This document shows positions 46,197 to 54,680 of a stretch of 64,000 nucleotides of DNA, in pieces. Origin of the DNA: Mucilaginibacter daejeonensis (GTDB taxonomy: Bacteria > Bacteroidota > Bacteroidia > Sphingobacteriales > Sphingobacteriaceae). The notes under the pieces were generated by a model that was not told where the DNA came from, did no database searches, and saw only the letters and a program-made list of their open reading frames with translations. A program made the position numbers and the translations under genes. The DNA is taken from NCBI RefSeq assembly GCF_020783335.1, contig NZ_CP086068.1, positions 1,302,001-1,366,000 of the forward strand. The letters run 5' to 3'. Every line of letters starts with the position of its first letter. The stretch's first letter is position 1.

Positions 46197-47183
46197 ATGC
46201 GTATACCATTTGAAACCCTCCGGGCCGAGTTCGAGCGTGTGCTCCTCAGTATCGGCTTCAGCGCCGATCGTGCCCGTCAATGTGCCGATATCTTCGCCAG
46301 CAACAGCCGCGATGGCGTCCACACCCACGGACTTAACCGTTTTCCGGTATTTGTACAATATGTAAAGGACGGCCTCATCGACCCCAATGCCACTGCAGAG
46401 CAAGTAGGCGGCTTTGGTGCCCTGGAGCAGTGGGATGGCCATTTGGCGCCGGGTATGCTCAGCGCTACCACTTGTATGGAAAGAGCTATGGCGTTGGCTG
46501 GGCAGCATGGCATCGGCTGTGTGGCCATCCGCAACACCAACCACTGGATGCGCGGTGGTACCTATGGATGGCAGGCGGCCAATGTGGGTTATATCGGTAT
46601 CTGTTTTACCAACACCATAGCCAATGTGCCGCCTTGGGGTGGTACACAACCACGGTTAGGTAACAACCCGCTGGTGATCGCCGTGCCACGTAAAGATGGG
46701 CATGTGGTGCTGGATATGGCCATATCGCAATACAGCTTTGGTAAACTAATGCAATATGAGGCAGCAGGGGAGGAACTTCCATTTGCCGGCGGCTACAGTA
46801 AGGCCGGCAAACTGACCACCAAGCCTGGCGAGATCACCGAGTCGTGGCGGTTGCTGCCTATCGGTTTTTGGAAGGGTTCGGGCTTGTCGATGATGCTGGA
46901 CCTGCTGGCCACAGTGTTGAGCCAGGGCCGCTCCACGGCCGAGATCACCAAAAGCAAGGCAGAATATGGCGTATCGCAGGTGTTCATCTGCATCAAACCA
47001 ACCCAAGGGAACACGGAGCAGCTTATTGAACAGATATTGGAATTCTCACGGAGCAGCGAGTTGGTGGATGCCGAACAACCTATACGTTATCCGGGCGAAA
47101 GCACGCTCAGGACCCGTCAACGCAGCTTAAAGGAAGGCATACCCGTTGACGAGAAGATATGGGAGAAAGTAAAGGGGCTGTGA
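46197..47183 (+). CDS. yiaK: 2,3-diketo-L-gulonate reductase-like (malate/L-lactate dehydrogenase family)
   Basis: 328 aa from MRIPFETLRAEFERVL; the longer frame to 46092 runs through repeat sequence. Residues such as DGVHTHGLNRFPVFVQ, EQWDGHLAPG, HGIGCVAIRNTNHWMRGGTYG (in part), GYIGICFTNTIANVPPWGG, GNNPLVIAVP and WKGSGLSMMLDLLATVLS follow E. coli YiaK (DlgD) closely. It would reduce 2,3-diketogulonate with NADH. No other ulosonate-pathway genes are nearby, so substrate is not settled. Confidence 0.85.
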   Translation: MRIPFETLRAEFERVLLSIGFSADRARQCADIFASNSRDGVHTHGLNRFPVFVQYVKDGLIDPNATAEQVGGFGALEQWDGHLAPGMLSATTCMERAMALAGQHGIGCVAIRNTNHWMRGGTYGWQAANVGYIGICFTNTIANVPPWGGTQPRLGNNPLVIAVPRKDGHVVLDMAISQYSFGKLMQYEAAGEELPFAGGYSKAGKLTTKPGEITESWRLLPIGFWKGSGLSMMLDLLATVLSQGRSTAEITKSKAEYGVSQVFICIKPTQGNTEQLIEQILEFSRSSELVDAEQPIRYPGESTLRTRQRSLKEGIPVDEKIWEKVKGL

Positions 47184-47200
47184 TCTGTAAAGAGATGAGG

Positions 47201-47938
47201 TCAGCGCTTGTCGTTCAGTACCACCTCATCATCCTTTTCCTTTACCAGGTGATCGAACTTTTCCCAGAAACCATCTTTAGGTAGCGGTGCCAGAATATCG
47301 ATAGGTTCTTTCTTGACCGGGTGGATAAACTGTAAACGACGGGCGTGCAGGCAAATGCTCTTCTTCAGGCTTCCGCGAGGATATCCATATTTGTTATCAC
47401 CCACGATAGGGCAGTTCAAGGTAGATAACTGCACCCGTATCTGGTGCGGACGGCCGGTGATCGGGTTCACTTGGATCAGGTAGTATCCGTTGAGTTCACC
47501 TGCCAAACGGTAATGTAATTCGGAGCGCAGGCTGCCCTGCACCTCGCGGTCGTGCGCCTTGGTCACGTTCTTTTGCGGGTTCTTGACCAGCCAGTGGACC
47601 AGGTCGCCATAGGGCGGCTGCGGGCGATTGCGTACCACGGCATAATAGGTCTTGCGCATCTCGCGGGTCTTGAACATCTCGTTCACCCGCTCTAAGGCCT
47701 TGCTGGTCTTAGCGAATAAGATCACCCCACTCACCGGACGATCCAAACGGTGTACCACCCCTAAAAATGCGCCGTTGGGTTTATTGTATTTAGCGGTCAG
47801 ATAACGCTTTACTTTCTCATCCAACGGCTCATCACCGGTGTCATCGATCTGCACGATATCGCCCGCTCGCTTGTTGATAGCGATCAGGTGATTATCCTCA
47901 TATAATACGTCGTGGTCGGTAATGTCAGTATTGGCCAT
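47201..47938 (-). CDS. RluA-family RNA pseudouridine synthase
   Basis: 245 aa without an S4 domain. Catalytic Asp in VHRLDRPVSGVILFAKT, then YYAVVRNRP, LHYRLAGELNGYYLIQV, PITGRPHQIRVQLS and GDNKYGYPRGSLKKSICLHA (in part). Modifies uridines in rRNA or tRNA; the target site cannot be assigned. The tail is charged. Convergent with the yiaK-like gene. Confidence 0.9.
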   Translation of the reverse strand: MANTDITDHDVLYEDNHLIAINKRAGDIVQIDDTGDEPLDEKVKRYLTAKYNKPNGAFLGVVHRLDRPVSGVILFAKTSKALERVNEMFKTREMRKTYYAVVRNRPQPPYGDLVHWLVKNPQKNVTKAHDREVQGSLRSELHYRLAGELNGYYLIQVNPITGRPHQIRVQLSTLNCPIVGDNKYGYPRGSLKKSICLHARRLQFIHPVKKEPIDILAPLPKDGFWEKFDHLVKEKDDEVVLNDKR

Positions 47939-48029
47939 TGTTGATGTCGTTTGTCGGATGTTCTACTTAAGATCAAGAACAGCCGAACGCTGATCATAGT
48001 TTGAAAGAAGCGTTGAAGAGATGATGTGT

Positions 48030-48845
48030 TTAATATTGTTCTTTCTCATTAGGGAAATCGCTGGCTTTCACATCGCTTACGTAACCTTGTACCGCGCCGT
48101 GCATCACCTCATATAACGAAGCGTACTGACGCAGGAACCTTGGGCGGAAACCTTTGTTCATACCCAGCATATCGTGGATCACCAGTACCTGTCCGTCGCA
48201 ATATTGCCCGGCACCGATACCAATGGTCGGTATCTGAAGGCTTTCGGTAACCTCTTTGGCCAGCATGGCTGGAATCTTTTCCAGTACTACGGCAAAGCAG
48301 CCCAACTCCTGCAGTTTGGCGGCATCCTCACGCAGCTTCTGAGCCTCGGCCTCTTCTTTGGCCCGAACGGTGTAGGTGCCAAATTTGTAGATCGATTGCG
48401 GCGTAAGACCTAAGTGACCCATCACTGGTATACCCGCGGTCAGGATACGGCTTACTGATTCGGCTATCTCGATGCCACCTTCCAGCTTAACAGCATGAGC
48501 GCCACTCTCTTTCATGATGCGGATGGCCGAACTCAATGCTTCCTTAGAATTGCCCTGATACGAACCGAACGGAAGGTCCACCACCACCAGCGACCGGTTA
48601 GCAGCCCGTACTACTGACGATGCATGGTAGATCATTTGATCCAGCGTGATGGGTAAGGTGGTCTCATGGCCAGCCATCACGTTCGAAGCGGAATCGCCCA
48701 CCAGGATAACGTCCATACCCGCCTCATCAACGATCTTGGCCATGGTATAATCATAGGCGGTAAGCATGGCTATCTTTTCGCCCTGACCTTTCATGGCCTG
48801 TATGCTGTGTGTGGTTACGCGTTTGATCTCTTTATTTACTGACAT
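48030..48845 (-). CDS. panB: 3-methyl-2-oxobutanoate hydroxymethyltransferase
   Basis: First step of pantothenate synthesis, taking 2-oxoisovalerate made by the ilv enzymes in this window. 271 aa: [87 protein letters not shown]. All normal. An exact -7 element TAACTTTG stands at 48866-48873. Confidence 0.97.
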   Translation of the reverse strand: MSVNKEIKRVTTHSIQAMKGQGEKIAMLTAYDYTMAKIVDEAGMDVILVGDSASNVMAGHETTLPITLDQMIYHASSVVRAANRSLVVVDLPFGSYQGNSKEALSSAIRIMKESGAHAVKLEGGIEIAESVSRILTAGIPVMGHLGLTPQSIYKFGTYTVRAKEEAEAQKLREDAAKLQELGCFAVVLEKIPAMLAKEVTESLQIPTIGIGAGQYCDGQVLVIHDMLGMNKGFRPRFLRQYASLYEVMHGAVQGYVSDVKASDFPNEKEQY

Positions 48846-48865
48846 GCCGTTAGTTTTAAGGTCGA

Positions 48866-48873
48866 CAAAGTTA
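48866..48873 (-). promoter_or_regulatory. -7 element of panB
   Basis: TAACTTTG on the minus strand, 20 nt before the panB ATG. Confidence 0.55.
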
Positions 48874-48881
48874 GGATATTT

Positions 48882-49724
48882 TTAATGACGATCAGGAGTA
48901 ACAATTTTGACGCTTTGCCTCCAATTTATGATCAGGTAAAGTAAGGTGGCCATGGTCAGGGCGGTTATTATAGAAACTAACACACCGAAAGGATAGTTGG
49001 GCATTTGCCCGTCAAAAGCAAGCGTGTAAACAGCATTGCCTGCACCATCTAACCCTGTTATAGTGTGCAGTAGTACGTTTAGGGTCGCGTGCAAAAATAT
49101 CGCGGTCCATAAGGAGCCCGTAAGTACCAAGGACAGGCCGAATATAAAGGAGAAGATAGTGGTACTTGCTACCAAACTCATACCTCCCGCTAAATGATAA
49201 AGACCAAATGGCAACGCCATGATCAAAAGGCCTGCACGCCATCCGAAGCGCTTTGTGAATATCAAAAATAGGAAACCCCTGAAAAGCAGTTCTTCCAGTA
49301 TGGCGCCAAGGAAATAGGAATAACTTTCCTTTATAACGTACCCTACGCCCAGCGATCTGTATACAAAATGATAGGGTACGAACAGGTAAAGTACGACGGC
49401 CATTGTGGTGATCGTCGCTATGGCTATAGCCACTCCAATGAGTGCATCTGTAAATAAGCGCTTTTTAATATTAAGCCCCAAAGCCGCGGTTGGGATGTCG
49501 GTGCGCTTGAAAGAAGTGTAAGTAACGTAAAGCACCAGGGCATCAGCGATCAGTATAAAGGTGGTGCGGGGCCAAAAATGCATCAACGGTCCCCCGAGCA
49601 TTTGCGGTGCTAAGTTGATCGCCCATGCTACAACGCCGGTAAGCAGGAAGATGACCATCGAACGAATATCAAGCTTGAGATTGGTCTCTTTCTGTAAATG
49701 TACCGTGTGTTCGGGATGCGCCAT
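48882..49724 (-). CDS. CPBP family intramembrane glutamic endopeptidase
   Basis: 280 aa, about eight membrane helices. The diagnostic EELLFRGFLF sits in the fifth helix region, followed by FGLYHLAGG and FLHATLNVLLH with the catalytic-type histidines. Family members are Rce1-like proteases; some act in bacteriocin self-immunity. Its target is unknown. It stands alone, divergent from carA, and its promoter probably lies near 49740-49800. Confidence 0.85.
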   Translation of the reverse strand: MAHPEHTVHLQKETNLKLDIRSMVIFLLTGVVAWAINLAPQMLGGPLMHFWPRTTFILIADALVLYVTYTSFKRTDIPTAALGLNIKKRLFTDALIGVAIAIATITTMAVVLYLFVPYHFVYRSLGVGYVIKESYSYFLGAILEELLFRGFLFLIFTKRFGWRAGLLIMALPFGLYHLAGGMSLVASTTIFSFIFGLSLVLTGSLWTAIFLHATLNVLLHTITGLDGAGNAVYTLAFDGQMPNYPFGVLVSIITALTMATLLYLIINWRQSVKIVTPDRH

Positions 49725-49830
49725 AAGGTTGGAGGGATGCTCATTCAGGTTGGCCTAATTTATCATAATTATGACTATTTGCAGATACAAGAAATTCAAA
49801 GATATAGGTCGTGGATACAAAATTAATGAT

Positions 49831-49838
49831 TACTTTTG
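49831..49838 (+). promoter_or_regulatory. -7 element of the carA transcript
   Basis: TACTTTTG, exact TAnnTTTG. It would start transcription at about 49843, right at a GTG codon that opens the upstream ORF. Confidence 0.5.
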
Positions 49839-49842
49839 CGCC

Positions 49843-49947
49843 GTGAATACAGACGCACCATTCATGCTGCACCACTGCTTTTTTCACGGAGTTCCCCAAA
49901 CGGCCGACCGGCTTAATTTTCATCCTTTTAATTTTTTCGTAAAATGA
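49843..49947 (+). CDS. Upstream ORF overlapping carA (possible leader)
   Basis: Open frame from GTG 49843 (34 codons) or ATG 49864 (27 codons) to the TGA inside ATGA at the carA start. It encodes MLHHCFFHGVPQTAD and then LNFHPFNFFVK and includes several T tracts of four to six bases. No family is known for it. The four-base overlap predicts translational coupling with carA. Could also be an accidental open frame. Confidence 0.4.
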   Translation: MNTDAPFMLHHCFFHGVPQTADRLNFHPFNFFVK

Positions 49948-51044
49948 CCAACTACACCAAATTACCGGCTGTATTGCTGCTTGCTGATGGTACCGTTTTT
50001 CATGGCAAGGCTGCCGGAAAGATCGGCACTACCACCGGCGAGATCTGTTTCAATACAGGGATGACCGGCTACCAGGAAATTTTTACCGACCCATCATACT
50101 TTGGGCAGATCATGGTGACCACCAACGCACACATCGGTAATTATGGTATCACTGGCGAAGAGGTGGAATCAGATAAGATACAGATCGCCGGTCTGGTTTG
50201 TAAGAACTATAACATCGCTTACAGCCGTAAACAGGCCGATGAGAGCATCCAGGACTACTTCCAACAGCAGAACATCACCTGTATCTCTGATATCGACACC
50301 CGTCAGTTGGTGCGTCACATCCGTGATAAAGGCGCTATGAATGCCATCATCTCTTCAGAGATACTGGATATCGAAGAATTGAAGACACGTTTGGCCGCTG
50401 TACCATCTATGGATGGTTTGGAGCTGTCATCGCAGGTATCTACCACCGAGACCTATACCTTTGGTAACGAGGACGCTAAGTACCGTGTTGCTGTGCTCGA
50501 CCTGGGTGTTAAAAAGAATATCCTACGCAACTTTAGCGATCGTGATGTTTATGCCAAGGTATACCCGGCCAAAACCACATTCGCCGAAATGGAGGCTGAC
50601 TTGAAGCCTAACGGTTTCTTTATCTCTAACGGCCCTGGCGATCCATCGGCCATGCCTTATGCTGTAGAGACCGTAAAAGACATCCTGGCTGCTGATAAGC
50701 CAATGTTCGGTATATGCTTGGGTCACCAATTGCTGGCTTTGGCCAATGATATCCCTACCAAAAAGATGTTCAACGGTCACCGTGGTTTGAACCACCCGGT
50801 AAAGAACATTTTAAAAGATCATTGCGAAGTGACCTCACAGAACCATGGCTTCGGTGTAGTACCGGAGGCTGTTCATGCGTCAGATAAGGTAGAGATCACT
50901 CACGTGAACTTGAACGATAAATCGATCGAGGGTATCCGTGTGAAAGGTAAAAAAGCCTTTTCCGTACAGTATCACCCTGAATCATCACCAGGCCCGCACG
51001 ATAGCCGCTACCTGTTCGATGATTTTGTTGACCTGATGAAATAA
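49944..51044 (+). CDS. carA: Carbamoyl-phosphate synthase small (glutaminase) subunit
   Basis: 366 aa. N-terminal domain (1-150): LADGTVFHGKAAG, GEICFNTGMTGYQEIFTDPSY (in part), SDIDTRQLVRHIRDKGAM. Class I glutaminase domain: FISNGPGDPSAM, catalytic Cys in MFGICLGHQLLAL, and SVQYHPESSPGPHDS with His-Glu. Provides ammonia for pyrimidine and arginine synthesis. carB is not adjacent. Confidence 0.97.
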   Translation: MTNYTKLPAVLLLADGTVFHGKAAGKIGTTTGEICFNTGMTGYQEIFTDPSYFGQIMVTTNAHIGNYGITGEEVESDKIQIAGLVCKNYNIAYSRKQADESIQDYFQQQNITCISDIDTRQLVRHIRDKGAMNAIISSEILDIEELKTRLAAVPSMDGLELSSQVSTTETYTFGNEDAKYRVAVLDLGVKKNILRNFSDRDVYAKVYPAKTTFAEMEADLKPNGFFISNGPGDPSAMPYAVETVKDILAADKPMFGICLGHQLLALANDIPTKKMFNGHRGLNHPVKNILKDHCEVTSQNHGFGVVPEAVHASDKVEITHVNLNDKSIEGIRVKGKKAFSVQYHPESSPGPHDSRYLFDDFVDLMK

Positions 51045-51070
51045 GCTTTCAACATCTCTATATATAACTA

Positions 51071-51106
51071 AAAGCCGGTACCTGATCAGGTCACCGGCTT
51101 TTTATT
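51071..51106 (+). terminator. Terminator of carA
   Basis: AAAGCCGGT (51071-51079) with ACCGGCTTT (51093-51101) and T run. The loop contains CTGATCAG. Confidence 0.85.
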
Positions 51107-51169
51107 TAGTGCTGCTGTCAGCACAAGGCAACTTTATAGATACAATGTGAACTAATGGCGCCCCGCCGG

Positions 51170-51200
51170 TTGCTATTATCAGAGCAGTAAGTTAGCTTTG
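51170..51200 (+). promoter_or_regulatory. Promoter of the small lipoprotein gene
   Basis: TTG (51170-51172), 20-nt spacer, TAGCTTTG (51193-51200). Confidence 0.6.
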
Positions 51201-51266
51201 TATCAAGCAAATAATAACGGCCCTTGAACAATGATCGTTAATTGTTGACGTTATAACGCTGATACC

Positions 51267-51683
51267 ATGAATAAACGCTTATCTGTATTGATCTTATCAC
51301 TTTCTATTATAGCTGCGTCTTGTCAAAAGTCGGAGCTGAAGGATGTGGTGAATACAGATAACTTTAAGACCGTTCAGCAAGCCAGTATCTCCAGTATCGA
51401 TGGCCCAACCACCGCAGCGGCAGGCGAGGAGATCAATATCACCGTTTCATGGCCTTACAATGGCAACTGCGAGAAATTCAACAACTTTAAGATCGATACC
51501 CTGAGCGATACCACGCAGGTCAGGCTGTTCACCTCTACCAATACTGCTGAGGATTGCACCGGTAAGGAGGTAAAACATTCGCAGGTGTTCAAGTTCAAGC
51601 CGGCCAAGGCAGGTACTTACTATATTAAGTTCGCTGGCTCCAAAAATTCACGTGCCATAGTGGATACCTTGACCGTTAAATAA
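51267..51683 (+). CDS. Small lipoprotein, Ig-like beta domain
   Basis: 138 aa. Signal sequence LSVLILSLSIIAASCQKSE with lipobox cysteine at about 19. The remaining 110 residues are beta-rich (SSIDGPTTAAAGEEINITVSWPYNGNCEKF in part; HSQVFKFKPAKAGTYYIKFAG) and look like one immunoglobulin-like sandwich with three cysteines. Membrane-anchored, periplasmic or surface. Function unknown; own promoter. Confidence 0.7.
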   Translation: MNKRLSVLILSLSIIAASCQKSELKDVVNTDNFKTVQQASISSIDGPTTAAAGEEINITVSWPYNGNCEKFNNFKIDTLSDTTQVRLFTSTNTAEDCTGKEVKHSQVFKFKPAKAGTYYIKFAGSKNSRAIVDTLTVK

Positions 51684-51772
51684 GCCGCTTTTCTTTCATT
51701 ATCATTTTCATAATTTTTAGGCAAAAGTGCTGGTGCGCGGCTTGTTCCTGCGCTCCTGATACACGATAACAG

Positions 51773-51935
51773 TGTTACATATACGTGTTTCAGTGTTACA
51801 TTTACTGTTACATATTGATCTTTTGTATGCTTTTTCTGGAAAAAGTTGGGTTTTTACGAATTTCGCAACGCTGAAAAGTGGGGAAATTTGGGGAATTCTG
51901 TTACATGGATGTAACACGTTTCAGTACACTAAGGT
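51773..51935 (-). repeat. TGTAACA intergenic element, copy F3
   Basis: Read on the minus strand: ACCTTAGTGTACTGA (51935-51921), dyad TGTTACA-N4-TGTAACA (51916-51899), 86-bp core, then TGTAACA at 51812-51806, 51800-51794 and 51779-51773, spacings 12 and 21, identical to copy F2. Confidence 0.85.
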
Positions 51936-51980
51936 GCAGCTGGTCCGTCGATTTCAGGCATGCTGGCGCATACCTAATAC

Positions 51981-52012
51981 AAGAAAGGCCTGCTGATCAG
52001 CAGGCCTTTCTT
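51981..52012. terminator. Bidirectional terminator, perfect 32-bp palindrome
   Basis: AAGAAAGGCCTGCTGA and its exact reverse complement meet with no loop spacer; the T-rich ends on both strands can serve glgB (minus) and the lipoprotein gene (plus). Confidence 0.8.
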
Positions 52013-52016
52013 GTTC

Positions 52017-54431
52017 TTATCTTTTAAAGATCACTGCGCCTAACGGTGGCAGGGTGATATTGATCGAGTTGGCCTGGCCGTGCCAGCTATGAGCCTCTGA
52101 TCGCAACGGGTAGGGATTATCCACACCGCTACCCCAGTACTCTTTACGGTCCGAGTTGTATATCTCTTTCCATTCGCCCTCACCGGGTACGCCTATGCGG
52201 TAATCGTAACGTACCACCGGGGTCATGTTCAATGCGATAACCACATCGTTCTCGCGGTCGTGGCCTTTGCGGGCATATACCAGTATCGAATCCTTGGCGT
52301 TTCCGCCGTCTATCCACTCAAAACCTTCGCCACTGAACGCTTTTTCGTACAGGGCAGGCTCGCTGCGGTATAAATGGTTAAGGCCTTTTACCGCTTCCTG
52401 CATACCGGAGTGGCAATCAAACTGCGTTACCCACCAATCTAACGACTTGCCAAAGTTCCATTCAGACGTTTGGCCAAATTCGGCACCCATGAACAGCAGC
52501 TTGGTACCCGGATGGGTGAACATGTAGCTGTACAGCAAGCGCAGGTTGGCATATTTTTGCCACTCGTCGCCCGGCATCTTGGTGAGCATGGAGCCTTTGC
52601 CGTATACCACCTCATCGTGCGAGAAAGGTAGCATGAAGTTCTCGGTAAAGGCGTAAATCAGGCTAAAGGTCAGCTGCTCATGATGGTATTGGCGATGGAT
52701 AGGGTCAAGCTTAAAGTAATTGATGCTATCGTGCATCCAACCCATCATCCACTTCATACCAAAGCCTAAACCACCGTTGTATATGGGGCGGCTAACGCCC
52801 GGGAACGAGGTGGACTCTTCGGCAATGGTCTGAACATCAGGGAAGTGGCTGTATACCGCGGCGTTGAACTCCTTCAGGAAGTCTATCGCCTCCAGATTCT
52901 GGTTGCCACCGTATTTGTTCGGTATCCATTCGCCTTCCTTGCGCGAATAGTCGAGGTACAGCATCGAGGCCACTCCATCCACCCGCAGACCATCGGCATG
53001 GTAACGTTCCAGCCAGAACAACGCACTGCTGATCAGAAACGCTTTGACCTCGTTACGGCCGTAGTTAAATATATATGACGTCCAGTCAGGGTGATAGCCC
53101 TGGCGCATATCCTCGTGTTCATAAAGGTGCGAACCATCGAACTTGTAAAGCCCGTGCGCATCGCCGGGGAAGTGTGACGGTACCCAATCCAGGATCACGC
53201 CAATGCCGTTCTGGTGAAAACGGTCGATCAGCTCCATCAACTGCTGTGGCGTGCCGTAGCGCGATGTGGCGGCAAAATAGCCGGTAAGCTGATAGCCCCA
53301 GCTTGGGTAGTAAGGGTGCTCCATTACCGGCATGAACTCCACATGTGTAAAGCCCATTTCCTTCACGTAAGGCACCAGTTTATCGGCCAGTTGGCTGTAG
53401 GTCAAAAAGCTATCAGGACTTTCGTTATCACGCGCCCATGAGCCTAAATGCACCTCGTATACCGAGTACGGCTTATCTAAACCGTTGCGCTGGTAGCGGT
53501 CCATCATCCAGTTCTGGTCGGTCCACTCATAAAATGTGTGGGCCACTATGGATGCCGTGCGCGGAGCTTCTTCCCAACGCAAAGCGAACGGGTCGCTTTT
53601 TTCCAGCTTATCGTTATTATGTGATTCGATAAAGTATTTATATACCTCGCCATGGCCAATGTTGGGGATGAAACCTTCCCAAATACCCGAGCCATCCCAG
53701 CGGTGGTTCAGGGCATGACTGCCTTTATCCCAGCCGTTAAAGTTACCTATAACCGATACGTACTTGGCGTTTGGTGCCCATACGGCAAAGTAAGTGCCCA
53801 CCACGTTCTGGTGTGTTACCACGTGTGATCCTAGCTTTTCGTACAGCTTAAAGTGCTTGCCCGACCGGAACAGGCTGATATCAAAATCAGTGAAACGGCT
53901 ATATGGCTCAACCGCTTTCATCTGTTGCGGTAGGGCACTAACGGCCGGTGTATCAGGTATCACTGGTAAGGCATCGGCCTTTTTAGCTTTTGTTTTTTTG
54001 ACGGCCGATACAGCGGCTTTGGCAGTTACGGCAGGCTCAGCCTTAGCTTTTACCTTACCCGATGCAGCTTTGGCCACCTTTACGGGTACCTGGGCCGGTA
54101 TGGTCAGTTCCTCTTCGGCTGTCGTTGCCGATGATGCCGCGATCGGTTCAGATCCATTGATGATGTTAGCAGGAGCAGTTGATGCCGCAACACTTGTTTC
54201 GGCTGCGCCGGTCAAGGGTCGTTCCTCCGCTTTCTTTTTTCCCTTGGCCTTCATGGCCTTTACCGGCACCGACTCAGGGAATGGTTCATCGGCCTTCTTC
54301 TCTTTTTTTGACGATGCTTTTTTTGCCTTTACAGGTTTCGATTCGGGGAATGTTCCGGTCGATGCATCCGCCGGCGTTAATGCCGGGTCGGACGATACCG
54401 AAGCTTTGGAACTTTTATTTTTTTGGGCCAT
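52017..54431 (-). CDS. glgB: 1,4-alpha-glucan branching enzyme with a long basic N-terminal extension
   Basis: 804 aa. GH13 core from about 180: CBM48 (YFAVWAPNAKYVSVIGNFNGWD), DWVPSHFPGD, ADGLRVDGVASMLYLDYSR with the nucleophile Asp, AEESTSFPG with the acid/base Glu, and PFSHDEVVYGKGSM. The first 175 residues are low-complexity, Lys/Ala/Pro-rich, with PVKA repeats at 33, 56 and 116, not part of the usual 630-730-aa enzyme. Probably disordered; function unknown. Confidence 0.95.
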   Translation of the reverse strand: MAQKNKSSKASVSSDPALTPADASTGTFPESKPVKAKKASSKKEKKADEPFPESVPVKAMKAKGKKKAEERPLTGAAETSVAASTAPANIINGSEPIAASSATTAEEELTIPAQVPVKVAKAASGKVKAKAEPAVTAKAAVSAVKKTKAKKADALPVIPDTPAVSALPQQMKAVEPYSRFTDFDISLFRSGKHFKLYEKLGSHVVTHQNVVGTYFAVWAPNAKYVSVIGNFNGWDKGSHALNHRWDGSGIWEGFIPNIGHGEVYKYFIESHNNDKLEKSDPFALRWEEAPRTASIVAHTFYEWTDQNWMMDRYQRNGLDKPYSVYEVHLGSWARDNESPDSFLTYSQLADKLVPYVKEMGFTHVEFMPVMEHPYYPSWGYQLTGYFAATSRYGTPQQLMELIDRFHQNGIGVILDWVPSHFPGDAHGLYKFDGSHLYEHEDMRQGYHPDWTSYIFNYGRNEVKAFLISSALFWLERYHADGLRVDGVASMLYLDYSRKEGEWIPNKYGGNQNLEAIDFLKEFNAAVYSHFPDVQTIAEESTSFPGVSRPIYNGGLGFGMKWMMGWMHDSINYFKLDPIHRQYHHEQLTFSLIYAFTENFMLPFSHDEVVYGKGSMLTKMPGDEWQKYANLRLLYSYMFTHPGTKLLFMGAEFGQTSEWNFGKSLDWWVTQFDCHSGMQEAVKGLNHLYRSEPALYEKAFSGEGFEWIDGGNAKDSILVYARKGHDRENDVVIALNMTPVVRYDYRIGVPGEGEWKEIYNSDRKEYWGSGVDNPYPLRSEAHSWHGQANSINITLPPLGAVIFKR

Positions 54432-54606
54432 GTTTTGGAAGCCTTTTCAGGCGATAGATGTTATAATGAGTTAGTGCAAGCAATAATTCAGGCGAATGTT
54501 GAAGGCAGTATATTATGGTGCAACACGCCTGAGCCCTGCTTGTTTTGCTGTACGCAATACTAACTATTTTTGATCAAGTAATATGGACGTATCTTATCAT
54601 CACATA

Positions 54607-54637
54607 AAAAAAGAGGCGCACCTGGCGCCTCTTTTTT
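54607..54637. terminator. Terminator of the GH31 gene
   Basis: AAAAAAGAGGCGC with GCGCCTCTTTTTT around a five-base loop; bidirectional in form. Confidence 0.85.
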
Positions 54638-54680
54638 AACATCGTGACATTGAACGCACTGACAATGGCGTTCGCTTTGA

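Larger units (their letters stand above)
51684..52016. other. Convergent gap carrying repeat F3 and the glgB terminator
   Basis: Holds the TGTAACA element on the minus strand (51773-51935) and the 32-bp perfect palindrome 51981-52012. No gene; both flanking genes end here. Confidence 0.6.
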
